A stretch of 64,000 nt of DNA, from positions 1 through 64,000 of the forward strand of contig JACCGJ010020381.1 of the NCBI GenBank assembly GCA_013407085.1, given 5' to 3'. This DNA comes from Atriophallophorus winterbourni. Lineage: Eukaryota > Platyhelminthes > Trematoda > Plagiorchiida > Microphallidae. Under the pieces are notes generated by a model. That model was not told where the DNA came from. It saw only the letters and a program-made list of their open reading frames with translations, and did no database searches. Below are positions 53,030 through 63,763 of the stretch, in pieces; the stretch's first letter is position 1; the number at the start of each line of letters is the position of its first letter. The position numbers and the translations under genes were made by a program.

Positions 53030-53157
53030 AAAATATAAATAATTTAGAGTAACCAAAGATTAAACATATAGGGAATGCATAAGAACAAAACAAATGTTTT
53101 ATCAATATTGAGAGTCAGCACGTGTATTCAGATGCGAGGTTGGATTTAGTCAACAGG
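53030..53157 (-). mobile_element. 3' end of the split CR1 copy (rest at 59633-63830)
   Basis: CAGCACGTGTATTCAG and TTAGTCAAC on the plus strand equal the reverse complement of the ORF2 end and 3' UTR of the 16.2 kb CR1 copy. In that copy the next bases lead into ACTTGTCAAG, which here is found at 59634. So 53158-59632 is inserted DNA. The tail is cut at 53030 by family J. Confidence 0.75.
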
Positions 53158-54240
53158 CTAGTAAGCCTGACAAGCATTCTTTGCAAGTGCTTGGAAAAAA
53201 TCATTCGGCACCAAGTATGTAAACATTTGGTAGCCAATTCCTCACTATCAGATGCCCAGCATGGATTCTGGAAAGGAAGGTCCTGCCTAACCAATGTTCT
53301 AAGCTTTATTGACGAAGTGACATTACGCCTCGGTGAAAGAAGAGTAGTCGAAGTCTCCTATCTTGATTTTCGAAAGGCATTTGACTAGGTGAACCATAGG
53401 TACCTTCTGTACAAACTAAGTATGTGTGGCGTCACAGGTGACCTACATCGATGGTTAGACAGCTTCTTAACTAATCGCACTAACTATGTTAGAATTGCAG
53501 GGGAGTGCTCGCAGGAATCACTGATTCTCAGTGGAGTGCCTCAAGGTTCGGTGCTTGTAAACGACCTGGAAGCGTGCTCGAGTTCACGTTGCTTCCTGTT
53601 TGCTGATGATGTTAAGATCCTAGGAACCGACAGTAAAGAAACGCTTATCTCTGATTTCGAAAACGTAATCGAGTGGACAAAGACCTGGGACTTGCCACTA
53701 AACTTGGGGAAGAGCTGTCTTCTGACGACTGATTTAGCGACAACCAAACTAGAAGTTGGTGAAGGAACCATCAGAATAGCGGCTGCTCAGAAAGTGAAGG
53801 ATCTTGGCATTACTATAACAGGCGATTTTAAATGGGCTACTCAATGTGCCGAAGCTGCAAACGAGGCTCGCAGAGAATTGTTCAGAATTCGTTCAGCGTT
53901 ATCTCGCCGAAAAACTTATACAAAGTGGTCCTGCGGCCTCACTTGAAATACTGCGTTCAATCATGGGCATGTAGCATGTCTCGAAAGGGTCCAGCGCCTT
54001 GCGAGTAGGATGGTTGAGTGTCAGGCAGGTAAAACCTATGAGGCTAGACTCAAAGACCTCGGTTTGTTCTCACTAAAGAGACGGCGGCTGCGAGGTGACC
54101 TAGTAGAAACTTTCAAAATTCTAAAGGGTTTTACGGTACCGATATCCTTAAACTTACCCCTAGAGCACCTACAAGGGGTAATTCCATGAAATTTCTTAGG
54201 AGAAGGCCCAGGTTGCGAGCACGTGAGCACTTTTTCAGGA
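53158..54240 (+). pseudogene. 5'-truncated CR1-group RT, plus strand
   Basis: Starts within the RT block (VSLTSILCKCLEKIIRHQV), then QHGFWKGRSCLTNVLSFIDE, LDFRKAFD, a stop, VNHRYLLYKLSMCGV, LSGVPQGSVL (followed by loss of the GPxLFxxF segment), CFLFADDVKIL and LGITITGDFKWATQC. The C-terminal region (LQRVQRLASRMV-like, 53960-54220) is frameshifted. It is another CR1-group subfamily, closer to the YDLRKAF type than the PHD-CR1 copies. Catalytic FADD is present. Confidence 0.7.
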
Positions 54241-54249
54241 ATAACAATA

Positions 54250-54362
54250 TTCTCACAAACGTTGTGACATCTGATTGGTTGGTTATTTGATTGGCTGAAA
54301 TTATTCTCACTAACGTTCTGACATCTTATTGGTCAGTTATTTGATTGGCTAAAATTATTCAT
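54250..54362. repeat. two tandem 54-bp repeats with ATTGG boxes
   Basis: TTCTCAC starts at 54250 and 54304; the 54-bp units differ at a few positions. Each contains ATTGGT and GATTGGCT (reverse CCAAT boxes). It lies at the 3' end of the plus-strand CR1 fragment and may be its 3' UTR or tail, or an independent minisatellite. Confidence 0.55.
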
Positions 54363-54402
54363 TCACACAAACTACACCGTTTGTGTAAATATCCTCAGCC
54401 CA

Positions 54403-55048
54403 CCCCCGTCCACGCCAGCAACACAACCCATGATGAAAACCCCGCTGCATTCACGGACAACGGTGAAAACCGACGACACGGACATCCGCGCACACGCACT
54501 GGCCGTACCGTGGCACGACCCTGTAGGTACACACCGTAGATGAATGTCGAGCATGGCTGAACAGCCACCGCTCTAGGGGGGAGTTATGTAGGAATTATTC
54601 CCAATTGATATAATTCCTTAATAATTCCAAAAGTAAGTTTATTTCCATAAACGTTTTCCATCATGATGCCGTGTGTCGTTTTGTTTAAATCAACTGAACA
54701 CACACTTGCGCTTCCTACAGCGTGAACGTCTGATAACTTGCCTGGTGCCGAACCACTAATTAATTGTTTCAGATTACTGACCTAGAATATTTCTTCCCTT
54801 TTCGGTAATTCACTGCTTGTCCCATCTACGACGAGCAATTATCCCGCTGAAGAAATAACACGGGTCAAATTCATTGTTAGCAATAAGTCGAGTGGACAAC
54901 ACAAGGATTTCGTAAGTCTGTTGTTGACATAGTGTATTTTCTTGCATAAATATAATTATATATATTTATACATAATTTCATACGCTTACATTAATTAGCA
55001 ACACTTATAGCAATTCTTATTAACGTAACGTTCGGCTTATCCGCTACA
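54403..55048 (+). mobile_element. truncated upstream copy of the CsRn1-like element sharing an LTR
   Basis: 54403-54586 matches 58987-59170, the last part of pol (PPSTPATQ..., RTGRTVARP) plus polypurine tract CTAGGGGGGAGTTA. It runs directly into the LTR at 54587, which is also the 5' LTR of the complete element. So the LTR has 3' internal sequence on its left and primer site plus gag on its right. Confidence 0.75.
54587..55048 (+). repeat. 5' LTR (shared) of the CsRn1-like element
   Basis: Begins TGTAGGAATTATTCCC, ends TTATCCGCTACA. Serves as 5' LTR for the full element and 3' LTR for the truncated copy upstream. Confidence 0.85.
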
Positions 55049-55051
55049 AAC

Positions 55052-55062
55052 CGGTGAGCCCG
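55052..55062 (+). promoter_or_regulatory. primer-binding site, degraded
   Basis: CGGTGAGCCCG, three bases after the LTR, corresponds to TGGTGAGCCCG of the 50.3 kb element. The first T is lost and pairing does not extend further. Confidence 0.5.
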
Positions 55063-55097
55063 TTTTCAAATTTTTCTCCCTTCATTTTATATTCATT

Positions 55098-55709
55098 ATG
55101 TCGTCCGGCGACGAAGCCGCCATCAACTCTAACGTCAGATTGCCCCCTTTCGGGATGTCAAACCCGAGAGTGTGGTTTGTTTTGGTCGAAGCTCAGTTCG
55201 AGAGCTATCGCATCAAATCACAAGACATGAAGTTCGCTAAGGTCACCGCCAACGTTCCTACGGAGGTGGCATACAAAGTGATCGACGTCTTGGATCCAGA
55301 ACCGTTAGATCATCCCTACGACAAACTGAAGGCTGCCATTCTACAACACTCCGGCACGTCCAACGCAGCTCGCATGCAACAACTTCTCCAGATAACGGAG
55401 TTGGACGATCGAGAACCTTCGCAACTGTTGCGGCATATGCGCACGCTCGCTGGCGGCAACAATGTCAGTGACGATGTGCTAATTCACTTTTGGATCAAAT
55501 GCCTGCCTGCTCACACGACGTCTTTCGTAGCCATACAAGAAAGCGAAGCATCGTTGGAGAAATTGGCACTCGCCGCCGACAAGGTACATGAGTGCCAAAC
55601 AAGCAACGCCCAAGTACATGTGGTGACCGGAGACACGCCACAAACTCCAACGGACCAACGTTTCGCTCGAATCGAGGACGCAATCGAACGTCTTGCACTG
55701 TCAATATAG
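55098..55709 (+). CDS. Gag (capsid part) of the CsRn1-like element
   Basis: 203 residues starting MSSGDEAAINSNVRLPPFGM. Typical features: PRVWFVLVEAQFESYRI, DPEPLDHPYDKLKAAILQHS, LLQITELDDREPSQLLRHM, LPAHTTSFVAIQES and LALAADKVHE, the gag core of CsRn1/Kabuki-type Gypsy elements. The frame stops at 55709. The following frame (about 55797-55870) holds GFCKYHEQFGADARHCVQSC, a CX2HX9CX3C knuckle, so the original Gag was longer and a frameshift has cut it. Confidence 0.8.
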   Translation: MSSGDEAAINSNVRLPPFGMSNPRVWFVLVEAQFESYRIKSQDMKFAKVTANVPTEVAYKVIDVLDPEPLDHPYDKLKAAILQHSGTSNAARMQQLLQITELDDREPSQLLRHMRTLAGGNNVSDDVLIHFWIKCLPAHTTSFVAIQESEASLEKLALAADKVHECQTSNAQVHVVTGDTPQTPTDQRFARIEDAIERLALSI

Positions 55710-55796
55710 ACGACGTATCAACAGCGTAAACCTCAACAGCAAAAACGTTGTCCCCAAAACAACCGCGCAAACGCTTCGCCCCAGGCTGCCAACACA

Positions 55797-57191
55797 GGTT
55801 TCTGCAAGTACCATGAACAGTTTGGTGCTGACGCCAGGCATTGTGTGCAGTCCTGTTCCTTCATCAACGCCAGTCAAGCTAAAGCAGGAAAAAAGCAGGC
55901 CAGCCAGTAATTGCGACGGCTGCAGCTGGCCACACCGTAAGTCGCCTATTCTACATTGATGATTCTCCAACAGGTCTACGTTTCCTAATTGACACAGGAG
56001 CGGAGGTGAGTATCATCCCACCTCATAGTGCAAGCACCCGCATGGACCCAACTGGCGTCAATCTACAAGCGGCTAACGGCACACGCATCAAAACGTATGG
56101 CCAGCGGCTCCTTCTACCAAACCTTGGTTTGGGCAGAAATCTCCCATGGACATTTATTGTCGCCGACGTTCGTCAGCCGATCATCGGAGCCGATCTTTTA
56201 ACAGAGTTCGGGCTAATAGTCGAAATTCAGCGCAAACAACTGTTGGACAACAAATCCGCAGTACGCGTCACAGGAAAAGCGACATTGATCAAATTGATCG
56301 GACTGTAACTCGCTCTACCAGACGACAAGTTTGCAATGCTGCTCCAAGACTACCCGGCTATCAGCCAGCCATCGCGCTGCACGCCAGACATACAACACGG
56401 GATCGCACACCACATCCTCACGACCGGCCCGCCAACGAACGCAAGACCGCGACGATTGTCCCCTGACAAGCTCACCGCTGCCAAAGCGGAGTTCAAGCAA
56501 CTGCTACAACTTGGGATAATAAGACCCTCTAATACCCCATGGTCATCGCCTCTACATATGGTTTTAAAAAAATCAGCGACTGGAGACCATGTGGTGCCTA
56601 CAGAGGCCTCAACAAGCTCACAGTGCCTGATAGGTATCCCATACCTCACATCCAGGATTTCTCCGTGAGCGCCTGCGGCAAGAAGATTTTTTCCAAAATC
56701 GACCTTGTGCCTATCATCAAATCCCAGTAGCAGACGCCGACGTTCCGAAGACTGCTGTCACACCTTTCGGTTTCTACGAGTTTCTTCGCATGCCGTTTGG
56801 ACTCAGAAACGCCGCTCAAACTTTCCAGCGCTTCATCGATCAAGTCATGCGAGGTCTACCATTCACCTTCACGTACATCGATGATATTCTTGTCGCTAGT
56901 GAAAGCCACGAGCAGCATATGGATCACCTTCGACTGTTTTTACAACGTCTTTAGGAATACAACGTCGTAATCAACCCGGCCGAATGCCAATTCTGCCGAC
57001 CAGCCCTAGAAATCCTTGGACACACAATCGATTCTCGTGGAATCACTGCCATTCCGCAGAAAATCTCAGCGATTGAAGACTACCCAACTCCAACGTCTCT
57101 TCGCCAGCTACGTCGATTCCTTGGATTCATTTACTTTTACGGCAGATTCATACCAAAATGTGCGGACAAATGCAGACCGTTAACTGATCTT
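55797..57191 (+). pseudogene. CsRn1-like zinc knuckle, protease and RT, frameshifted
   Basis: After the knuckle, the protease reads FLIDTGAEVSIIPP (about 55980) through IIGADLLTEFGLIVE. A stop follows KLIGL near 56307. The pre-RT region restarts with [21 protein letters not shown] frameshift near 56570 moves to [27 protein letters not shown]; several bases are missing before [18 protein letters not shown] continues RMPFGLRNAAQTFQRFIDQ, catalytic YIDDILVAS, a stop after LQRL (56953), then VRRFLGF-like LRRFLGFIYFYGRFIP. Each domain is recognisable and catalytic residues survive, but the ORF is not continuous. Confidence 0.8.
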
Positions 57192-59123
57192 TTGCGGGGA
57201 AATCCAAAGAAATTCAACATGACAACGGAAGCTATCGCCGCGTTTCAATCAGTCAAAGCATCCCTCAGCACGCCCACTTCGCTGGCTCATCTCTCCACGG
57301 ACAGCAGAGTGAAGCTCGTGCTCAAAATAGACGCTTCTCAAGTTGCTGTTGGTGCCGTTCTACAACAAGTCATTGACGACGAGTGCGCACCACTCTCTTT
57401 CTTTTCACGAAAGCTTCAACCGGCTCAAACCAAGTATTCTACCTACAGCCGAGAACTAGTTGCGATGTACCTCACAGTAAAGCACTGTCGACACATCCTG
57501 GGAGGACGTCAATTCACCATCTACACGGACCACAAGCCCTCGATCCACGCCTTCAGCGCTGCCGCCGACCGCTTCTCGCCTCGGGAAACTCGCCACTTGG
57601 ACTACCTCGCGCAGTTCACCACTGACGTAAGGTACATTGAGGGACCCAGCAACGTCGAGGCAGATGCTCTATCACGCGCACCTATTTCTCAGATCGCGAA
57701 TATTGATTTAGAGGAAATCGCCGCCCTGCAAGAGGCCGACCCTGAATTTTCAAAAATCACTTCAGAAGCTTCCCTGCCGTTTGCTCTCTTACTAGTGCCA
57801 GGCAGTCGAATACGTATCCATTGTGTAACATCGACAGCAAATCCACGTCCCTTTGTACCAAAGGATTACAGACGACGGGTTTTCGAGCACCTGCACGGAA
57901 TATCCCACCCGAGCAAACGCGCAACCACAAAACTCATCACAGACCGCTATGTTTGGCATGGCATGCGGAACGACATTCGTTGTTGGGCACAACAGTGTCT
58001 TGCCTGCCAACGTAGTAAGGTACATCGCCATACCCGCTCTATCCGTGGAAAATACACACTTTCAGATAGACGCTTTCGGCATGTACATGTTGATCTTGTC
58101 GGACCATTACCCTCATCCCGTGGCTGCTCTCATCTTTTGACGTGCATCGATAGATTCACACACTGGCCCCAAGCGTGCCCATTAGTGGATACATCTGCGG
58201 AAACCGTAGCTCGCACCTTCGTCTCTGGTTGGATCACGAATTACGGTGTCCCGTCCCAGATCACAACAGACCGCGAAGCCCAGTTCACGTCCCACCTCTT
58301 CGCAGAACTGAATCGTCTACTCGGATGCGAACATTTTCGGACGACGGCTTACCATCCAGCCGCGAACGGCCTCGTTAAACGTTTCCATCGTCAATTGAAG
58401 GCTGCGCTCGTCGCCACCGAATCCAGCGCATCCTGGGTTGACAAACTGCCACTGGTTCTGCTCGGCATCCGCAATACCGCAGAAGAGTACATCGGTTGCA
58501 CATCAGCCGATATGGTTTACGGAACTACTCTGCGACTCCCCGCCGAACTGCTGACGGAATCCACACTCCTGACTGCGATTGAAACAGCTCCGTATGTCTC
58601 CAGGCTCCGAGCCCTCATGCGAGAAATACATGCTTCGCCTACCTGTGTAACTTCTCGTACAAGTCACGTTAACAATTATTTTCTGTCGTGCCCGTACGTA
58701 TTCACGCGCGTAGACCGTGTAAAACGACTTCTTGAAGCACCATACGACGGCCCATTCAAAGTCATCTCCCGCAGTGCCAAGTACTTCGTCATTGAACGCA
58801 ACGGCCGCCCAGGTTCAGTCAGCATCGACCGATTGAAGCCCGCGTACATGGAATCGAATACAGACCGAGTACATCCTACGACTGTGACTATCCCTTCACA
58901 GCCAGTCCCCTTTGTTTCTTTTCCCTCGTCCCCCTTTTTGTCGACTCCAGATACGCAGCCGATGCGCGAGGACTTAAGCATTTCACCCCCGTCCACGCCA
59001 GCAACACAACACATGATGGAAACCCCGCTGCATTCACGGACAGCAGTGACAACCGACGACACGGACACCCCGCGCACACGCACTGGCCGTACCGTGGCAC
59101 GACCCCGTCGGTACACACCGTAG
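57192..59123 (+). CDS. CsRn1-like pol C-terminal part: RNase H and integrase, open but mutated
   Basis: 643 residues. RNase H (about 35-150): LVLKIDASQVAVGAVLQQ, YSRELVAMY, HFTIYTDHKPS-type block. Integrase: HHCC region (HLHGISHPSKRATTK, CLACQRSK), core DLVGPLPSS (first Asp), TTDREAQFTS (second Asp; G to E change beside it), then HPAANGLVKRFHRQLK. In related integrases that last motif is NGLVERFHRQ with the catalytic Glu; here it is Lys. A GPF-type module (YDGPFKVISRSAKYFVIERN) and a Pro/Thr-rich tail follow. The Met at 57192 is an internal codon of the original pol. Confidence 0.8.
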   Translation: MRGNPKKFNMTTEAIAAFQSVKASLSTPTSLAHLSTDSRVKLVLKIDASQVAVGAVLQQVIDDECAPLSFFSRKLQPAQTKYSTYSRELVAMYLTVKHCRHILGGRQFTIYTDHKPSIHAFSAAADRFSPRETRHLDYLAQFTTDVRYIEGPSNVEADALSRAPISQIANIDLEEIAALQEADPEFSKITSEASLPFALLLVPGSRIRIHCVTSTANPRPFVPKDYRRRVFEHLHGISHPSKRATTKLITDRYVWHGMRNDIRCWAQQCLACQRSKVHRHTRSIRGKYTLSDRRFRHVHVDLVGPLPSSRGCSHLLTCIDRFTHWPQACPLVDTSAETVARTFVSGWITNYGVPSQITTDREAQFTSHLFAELNRLLGCEHFRTTAYHPAANGLVKRFHRQLKAALVATESSASWVDKLPLVLLGIRNTAEEYIGCTSADMVYGTTLRLPAELLTESTLLTAIETAPYVSRLRALMREIHASPTCVTSRTSHVNNYFLSCPYVFTRVDRVKRLLEAPYDGPFKVISRSAKYFVIERNGRPGSVSIDRLKPAYMESNTDRVHPTTVTIPSQPVPFVSFPSSPFLSTPDTQPMREDLSISPPSTPATQHMMETPLHSRTAVTTDDTDTPRTRTGRTVARPRRYTP

Positions 59124-59155
59124 ATGGATGTCGAGTATGGCTGAACAGCCACCGC

Positions 59156-59170
59156 TCTAGGGGGGAGTTA
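59156..59170 (+). promoter_or_regulatory. polypurine tract
   Basis: TAGGGGGGAGTTA immediately upstream of the 3' LTR; priming site for plus-strand DNA. Identical at 54574-54586. Confidence 0.65.
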
Positions 59171-59632
59171 TGTAGGAATTATTCCCAATTGATATAATTC
59201 CTTAATAATTCCAAAAGTAAGTTTATTTTCATAAACGTTTTCCATCATGATGCCGTGTGTCGTTTTGTTTAAATCAACTGAACACACACTTGCGCTTCCT
59301 ACAGCGTGAACGTCTGATAACTTGCCTGGTGCCAAACCACTGATTAATTGTTTCAGATTACTGACCTAGAATATTTTTTCCCTTTCCGGTAATTCACTGC
59401 TTGTCCCATCTACGACGAGCAATTATCCCGCTGAAGAAATAACACGGGTCAAATTCATTGTCAGCAATAAGCCGAGTGGACAACACAATGATTTCGTAAG
59501 TCTGTTGTTGACATAGTGTATTCTCTTGCATAAATATAATTATATTTATTTATACATAATTTCATACGCTTACATTAATAAGCAACATTTATAGCAATTC
59601 TTATTAACGTAACGTTCGGCTTATCCGCTACA
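59171..59632 (+). repeat. 3' LTR of the CsRn1-like element
   Basis: 462 bp, same ends as the 5' LTR. Followed directly by ACTTGTCAAG-type CR1 sequence at 59633. Confidence 0.85.
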
Positions 59633-59660
59633 TACTTGTCAAGTTGAGCCTTGAACAAGT

Positions 59661-62446
59661 TTAGTCTTGATGCGCAAATGAGAGAGAGTTCCATATAAAG
59701 CAAGCTCGGATAGCAAAGAAAAACCTTTGACAATTTAATCTGGAGTGTGGAATAATTAACTCGTAGCCCTGCGATTTGCTACCACGTGCTACTTGCTGAT
59801 GAAACAGGTGTTTAAGTGGGTGATCCACTGTATGCAAAATGTTGAACAGCGGGATCAAGTCACCCCTGAGACGACGGTACGAAAAGTCATAGAGGTTTAG
59901 AGTTGCAATCCTCTCCTCTTATGGCTGGTTATATAGCGCGGTCACCCGTTTTGTAGCGCGGTGGTATACGCGTTGCAGCAAGGTCAGGTCCTTCTGTAAC
60001 CATGGGGACCGTGCTTGAACAGCGTACTCCATTGTTAGTCTGATGTAAGTGTTAGTTATCCGTGGGAGTATCTGCTTTGTGAAACTGCCGATGATACTTC
60101 TGAGCAATGCTAAGCTTTGGCAAAACTTTTTGAATGCAACGGTAATCCACACCACCAGGTCTTTTTCTTCCGTAACACATGAAAGTTGCTTAGATCCCAG
60201 AGTGTATGTAAATTCGAATGATTTACCGACATTTAACAGTTTACATTTTTGGATGTTGAATGGTAGGCAATTTCGCAAAGACCACGTATGAAGTGCTTTG
60301 AGATATTTTGTAGAATTTGACAATCTTCTATGGTGCGTACGCTAGTTCAGACTTTGATGTCATCCAAAAATAAAATGATTTTGCTGCCTACGATTTCAGG
60401 TATATCTTTAGCGTACACCAGGAAGAGTATTAGCCCCAAGACTGAGCCTTGTGGTACGTCACGTGTAACTTTTACTGGGCTAGATAGTGCCCCATTAACT
60501 CTCACCCTGATAACTCTACCAGGCCAGTAATTCTGTATCCAGGCCAATAATCTGCCGCACACCCCGAGATGCTCAAATTTTTGTAGCAGTGTGCTGTGGT
60601 TAACAGGGTTAAAAGCTTTAGACATATCCAAGTAACAAGCATGGATAGGGTACCTATCGTACACGGCTCGAGCCCAATTATCAAGAGTTATGAGGAGATT
60701 GGTGAGACAGGAGTGTCTTGTCGTAATTCCGTGCTGTGCGATAAAAAGAAGCTTATTTTGTTCCAAGTGTTTGATAAGTTCGTCTGCTACAAATCGCTTG
60801 AGAACTTCAGAGACTACTGGCAATAACGAGACTGGTCTATAGTTAGACACATCGGGTCAGTTCCTCCTTTGTATATCTGAGTGATCAATCCACTCTTCCA
60901 GTCAGTAGCAACCTTTCTGCAACTCAGTGACAGGTTGAGAAGATCAGAGAGTGGTGAGAATAGAGTATGGGCGCATTGTTTTAGGATGAATGGTGTAATT
61001 TCATCAGCACCCAAGGATTTTTTGTATTTAACCCGAGAAGCTTTATCAGGACACTTTCGGGTTTCACAGCGATTTTGTGTATTGTGGTAATCTGTGATCT
61101 GTATGCAGGCATATCGTAACATACGCGCTTGTTAGGGTAGAACAATCTAGAGTAAAATTGTGCGAGCTCGTTAGCGGTTTCGAGAGCAGTGGATGTAGTT
61201 CCAGTCGTAGTAAGTAAAGCCGAAACGCCTGGCTTTACCCTGGCCTTCTGTTTACGATCTAGAAGAGGAGCTTCGGGTATCGTTCAATTTTTTTTATATC
61301 AGATTGATTTGACACCCTTCTTTAAACTCCTAGACAAGTTAAGTAACTTTGTTTCTCAACAAACGGTAAGATTCCAAGTATTCAGGTGGTGACTGCTTCT
61401 CCACACACAGTTTCTCACATTTATCCATTTCCTTGTTCGACTCCGGATCACGAATTTGAATGCCATTTTCAGTTTTAAAAACATATTTTGAGTGGAGTTC
61501 CATTTTTGATTGATTTTTTGAGGTATTGATGACTAGCATTGTTTGACATCAGAGTTAATCGGTGTCTAGTCGGTGAAATTTTTAAGAGACATTGATTATG
61601 CAACCGTATGGATTTTTTGTATCAATTTCTGAGCATCACTAGCTCTTTTCGCTACAGATATATAGTCAAAAACAATGACTACATGATCACACTTTCCAAG
61701 TGGTGCCCCATAGCGGATGTCCTCGATGACATTTTCCTCGCTCGTGCGAACAAGATGGACGGTGTGTTTGTGCCTCTGAAGCGAGTGCTGCTTGAGATGT
61801 GGTTATACAAAGGAATTTCGTTGAACATTTTGTGGAATAGGTGATCAAAAGAATTTACCGGTGGAATCTCGCTTTTTAGTAAATTCGGGAGATCAAAGTC
61901 ACCCATGATCAGGACGTTGTTTTGATACCTGGAAATAACCAGCTGAGTTTTCTCAATTAAACAAGCATTGTATGCTTTGTCTGCTGACGGTGGTCGGTAA
62001 ATCACACCAACAACACAGTTTTCGCCTGTTGCTAATTCAAGTGAACACCAAAGTGTATCTTCCAGTATCAAATCATTATCCGTGATTTCTCTGAACGTGA
62101 GGTGTTGATCATAGTAAATAGCAACACCTCCTCCTCCACGATCCATTCGAGTACGATGAAAAAGAAACATGTTTGGAATGGAAATTTCCTCCTCAACTAA
62201 TTGCTGATTGAACCAAGTTTCCGTTACGGCTATCAGGAGTGGTGAATATTTTTGACGAAGCTCGATTAGTTCGGGTAACTTATTTATCAAGCATTGTGCG
62301 TTGGTGTATAAACATTTGATGGTAGATTTTGATAAAAGTGTTGGATGATGAGTATTTGAGCAGGTAAGTTGAGTACGTGTCAAAGATGGTGGGCCTCGTG
62401 TCAATGGGTATATTACATCACCGACTCCGATAGAGTCGGTCGACAT
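59661..62446 (-). pseudogene. CR1 ORF2 of the split copy, broken
   Basis: Starts at ATG 62446 inside the end of ORF1 (34-bp overlap): MSTDSIGVGDVIYPL. Endonuclease is good to 61750: KCLYTNAQCLINKLPEL, VTETWFNQQL, GGGGVAIYY, LIMGDFDLPN (Asn of GDFN changed to Asp), then frameshifts. RT pieces: 61122-60814 (KSLGADEITPFILKQ), 60850-60347 (NYRPVSLLPVVSEVL, LDMSKAFNPVNH, VPQGSVLGLILFLVY, LFLDD for FADD), 60323-59919 (LGSKQLSCVTEEKDL), 59858-59661 (LNCQRFFFAIRACFIWNS). The RT catalytic motif is altered (FLDD), and at least four frame breaks occur. Confidence 0.75.
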
Positions 62447-63763
62447 CCGTTTTTTGGAGCAGGAGTCCCGGCATCACTGTGCTCAGTACCAACGGGTCCG
62501 GCATCTTCCACGATAGAGCAGGTTTTCAGGTGTTTACTGACAATTTTGATCTCTTGTGGAACTTTGTATCGATACTGTTTCCAGTTGTTAAGCACGGTGT
62601 TCACCATAGTGGTGGTCAAAAGTGTCAGTTTAAGGGGTCGTGGACCATTACCTTCGTAATTCGATGACTTCGGGATTCGGAACGTATCGATAACTGTTAC
62701 ATTGGTGGTTTGGATAGCATTACTGATAAATCTCCACTGTTGTAGGTCGTGGTTGGATTTACACTTTGTATCTGAACCGGTGTCATCTTCTGGGACATTT
62801 AAGAGAATAAGGGTGCGCTTGTTGCGATCGATGGCTTTATTTTGGTTACCTTTCGGTGGCGATTTTGCCCGTTCCGACCAGGGCACATCAACAAATACAC
62901 GAGATGTATTTTCCATGCCGTCTCGTAGCAAGTATGTCGACAGAAGTACATCTTCTAAATCCTTCTCATTTTGAACTACTACCTTGAGCAACCGCGGCTT
63001 ATCTTGGTGTAGCGCTTTGGGAGGACGACTCAAGCGAATCAACGAAACCGGGTGGATCGCTTTGAGATTCATGCGAGTGCACAGTTTCAACCATTCAGCC
63101 AAATCATTCTGATGTCTATTCGAAAATAACGTCTCAGTCGACTCTGGCACGTTGGTGCAGATAACACTAAGAGAAATTCCTTTCGAGGCAACTTTCGCTA
63201 ATGGGGCCTTCGATGTGAACGTTTTCGGCTTTAAGACGCTTTTAACACTCTGCTGGGTGCTGTGCTGCAACAATTCAACCTTTTCCATAGATTGGTTTGG
63301 TGGTAAAGTTGAGTATGATGGATTATCTACCGGCTCTTCGGCAGTAACGACGGGTAACGACGGTGTCTTTATGACGTTTATTATCAGTTCATTTAGTTTT
63401 TGTATACTGGATTCCATTCCATTTAGACGCGTCACAATATCATATTCAAGGGTTTTCGTCGCTGAGGCTGACGGTTTTGATTTGGCCTTGCAAACCAGAC
63501 AAGCATAACAAACACCAGGGCAATTATCTCCATTAATAATCGATACTAAATCCCAGGTCAGCGATTTGTCGCATTTAGCATGAACTTTCGACAAACAATC
63601 GTAACACATGACAGACTTTGCCTTAGGACTTACCGACTTTCGGCAAACCGCACACATGCCGCCCGGTGCGCTTCGTTTTCGTTCCGGGGTCATCCGGTCA
63701 GGATTATGAGCAGCACTGTTCAGCGGTTTGTGCACAAGCATTGGCTCTGTCGAGCGATCGATC
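62413..63763 (-). CDS. CR1 ORF1 with PHD finger, open
   Basis: Chosen start MIDRSTEPMLVHKPLNS (63763); the frame is open a little further upstream (to 63813). Finger at about residues 35-95: CAVCRKSVSPK, VMCYDCLSKVHAKCDKSL, GVCYACLVCKAK, i.e. C2-C2-H/C-C2 spacing of a PHD-like finger. Then a helix (LEYDIVTRLNGMESSIQKLN) likely to be coiled coil, LSVICTNVPESTETLF, VDVPWSERAKSPP, LILLNVPEDD, DTFRIPKSSNYEGNGPRPLKLTLL and a tail ending SESVM. No stop or frameshift seen. By family it would bind element RNA. Without a working ORF2 it could only act in trans. Confidence 0.75.

Larger units (their letters stand above)
54587..59632 (+). mobile_element. CsRn1-like Ty3/Gypsy LTR retrotransposon, full length but decayed
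   Basis: Two 462-bp LTRs (54587-55048 and 59171-59632), both TGTAGG to GCTACA, differ at about a dozen positions by eye (near 2.6%). Internal order: primer site, gag with CHCC knuckle, protease, RT, RNase H, integrase, polypurine tract. Frames are broken between gag, protease and RT; RNase H-integrase remains open. CsRn1-family membership rests on the CHCC gag motif and the tRNA-Trp-like primer site. Confidence 0.85.
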
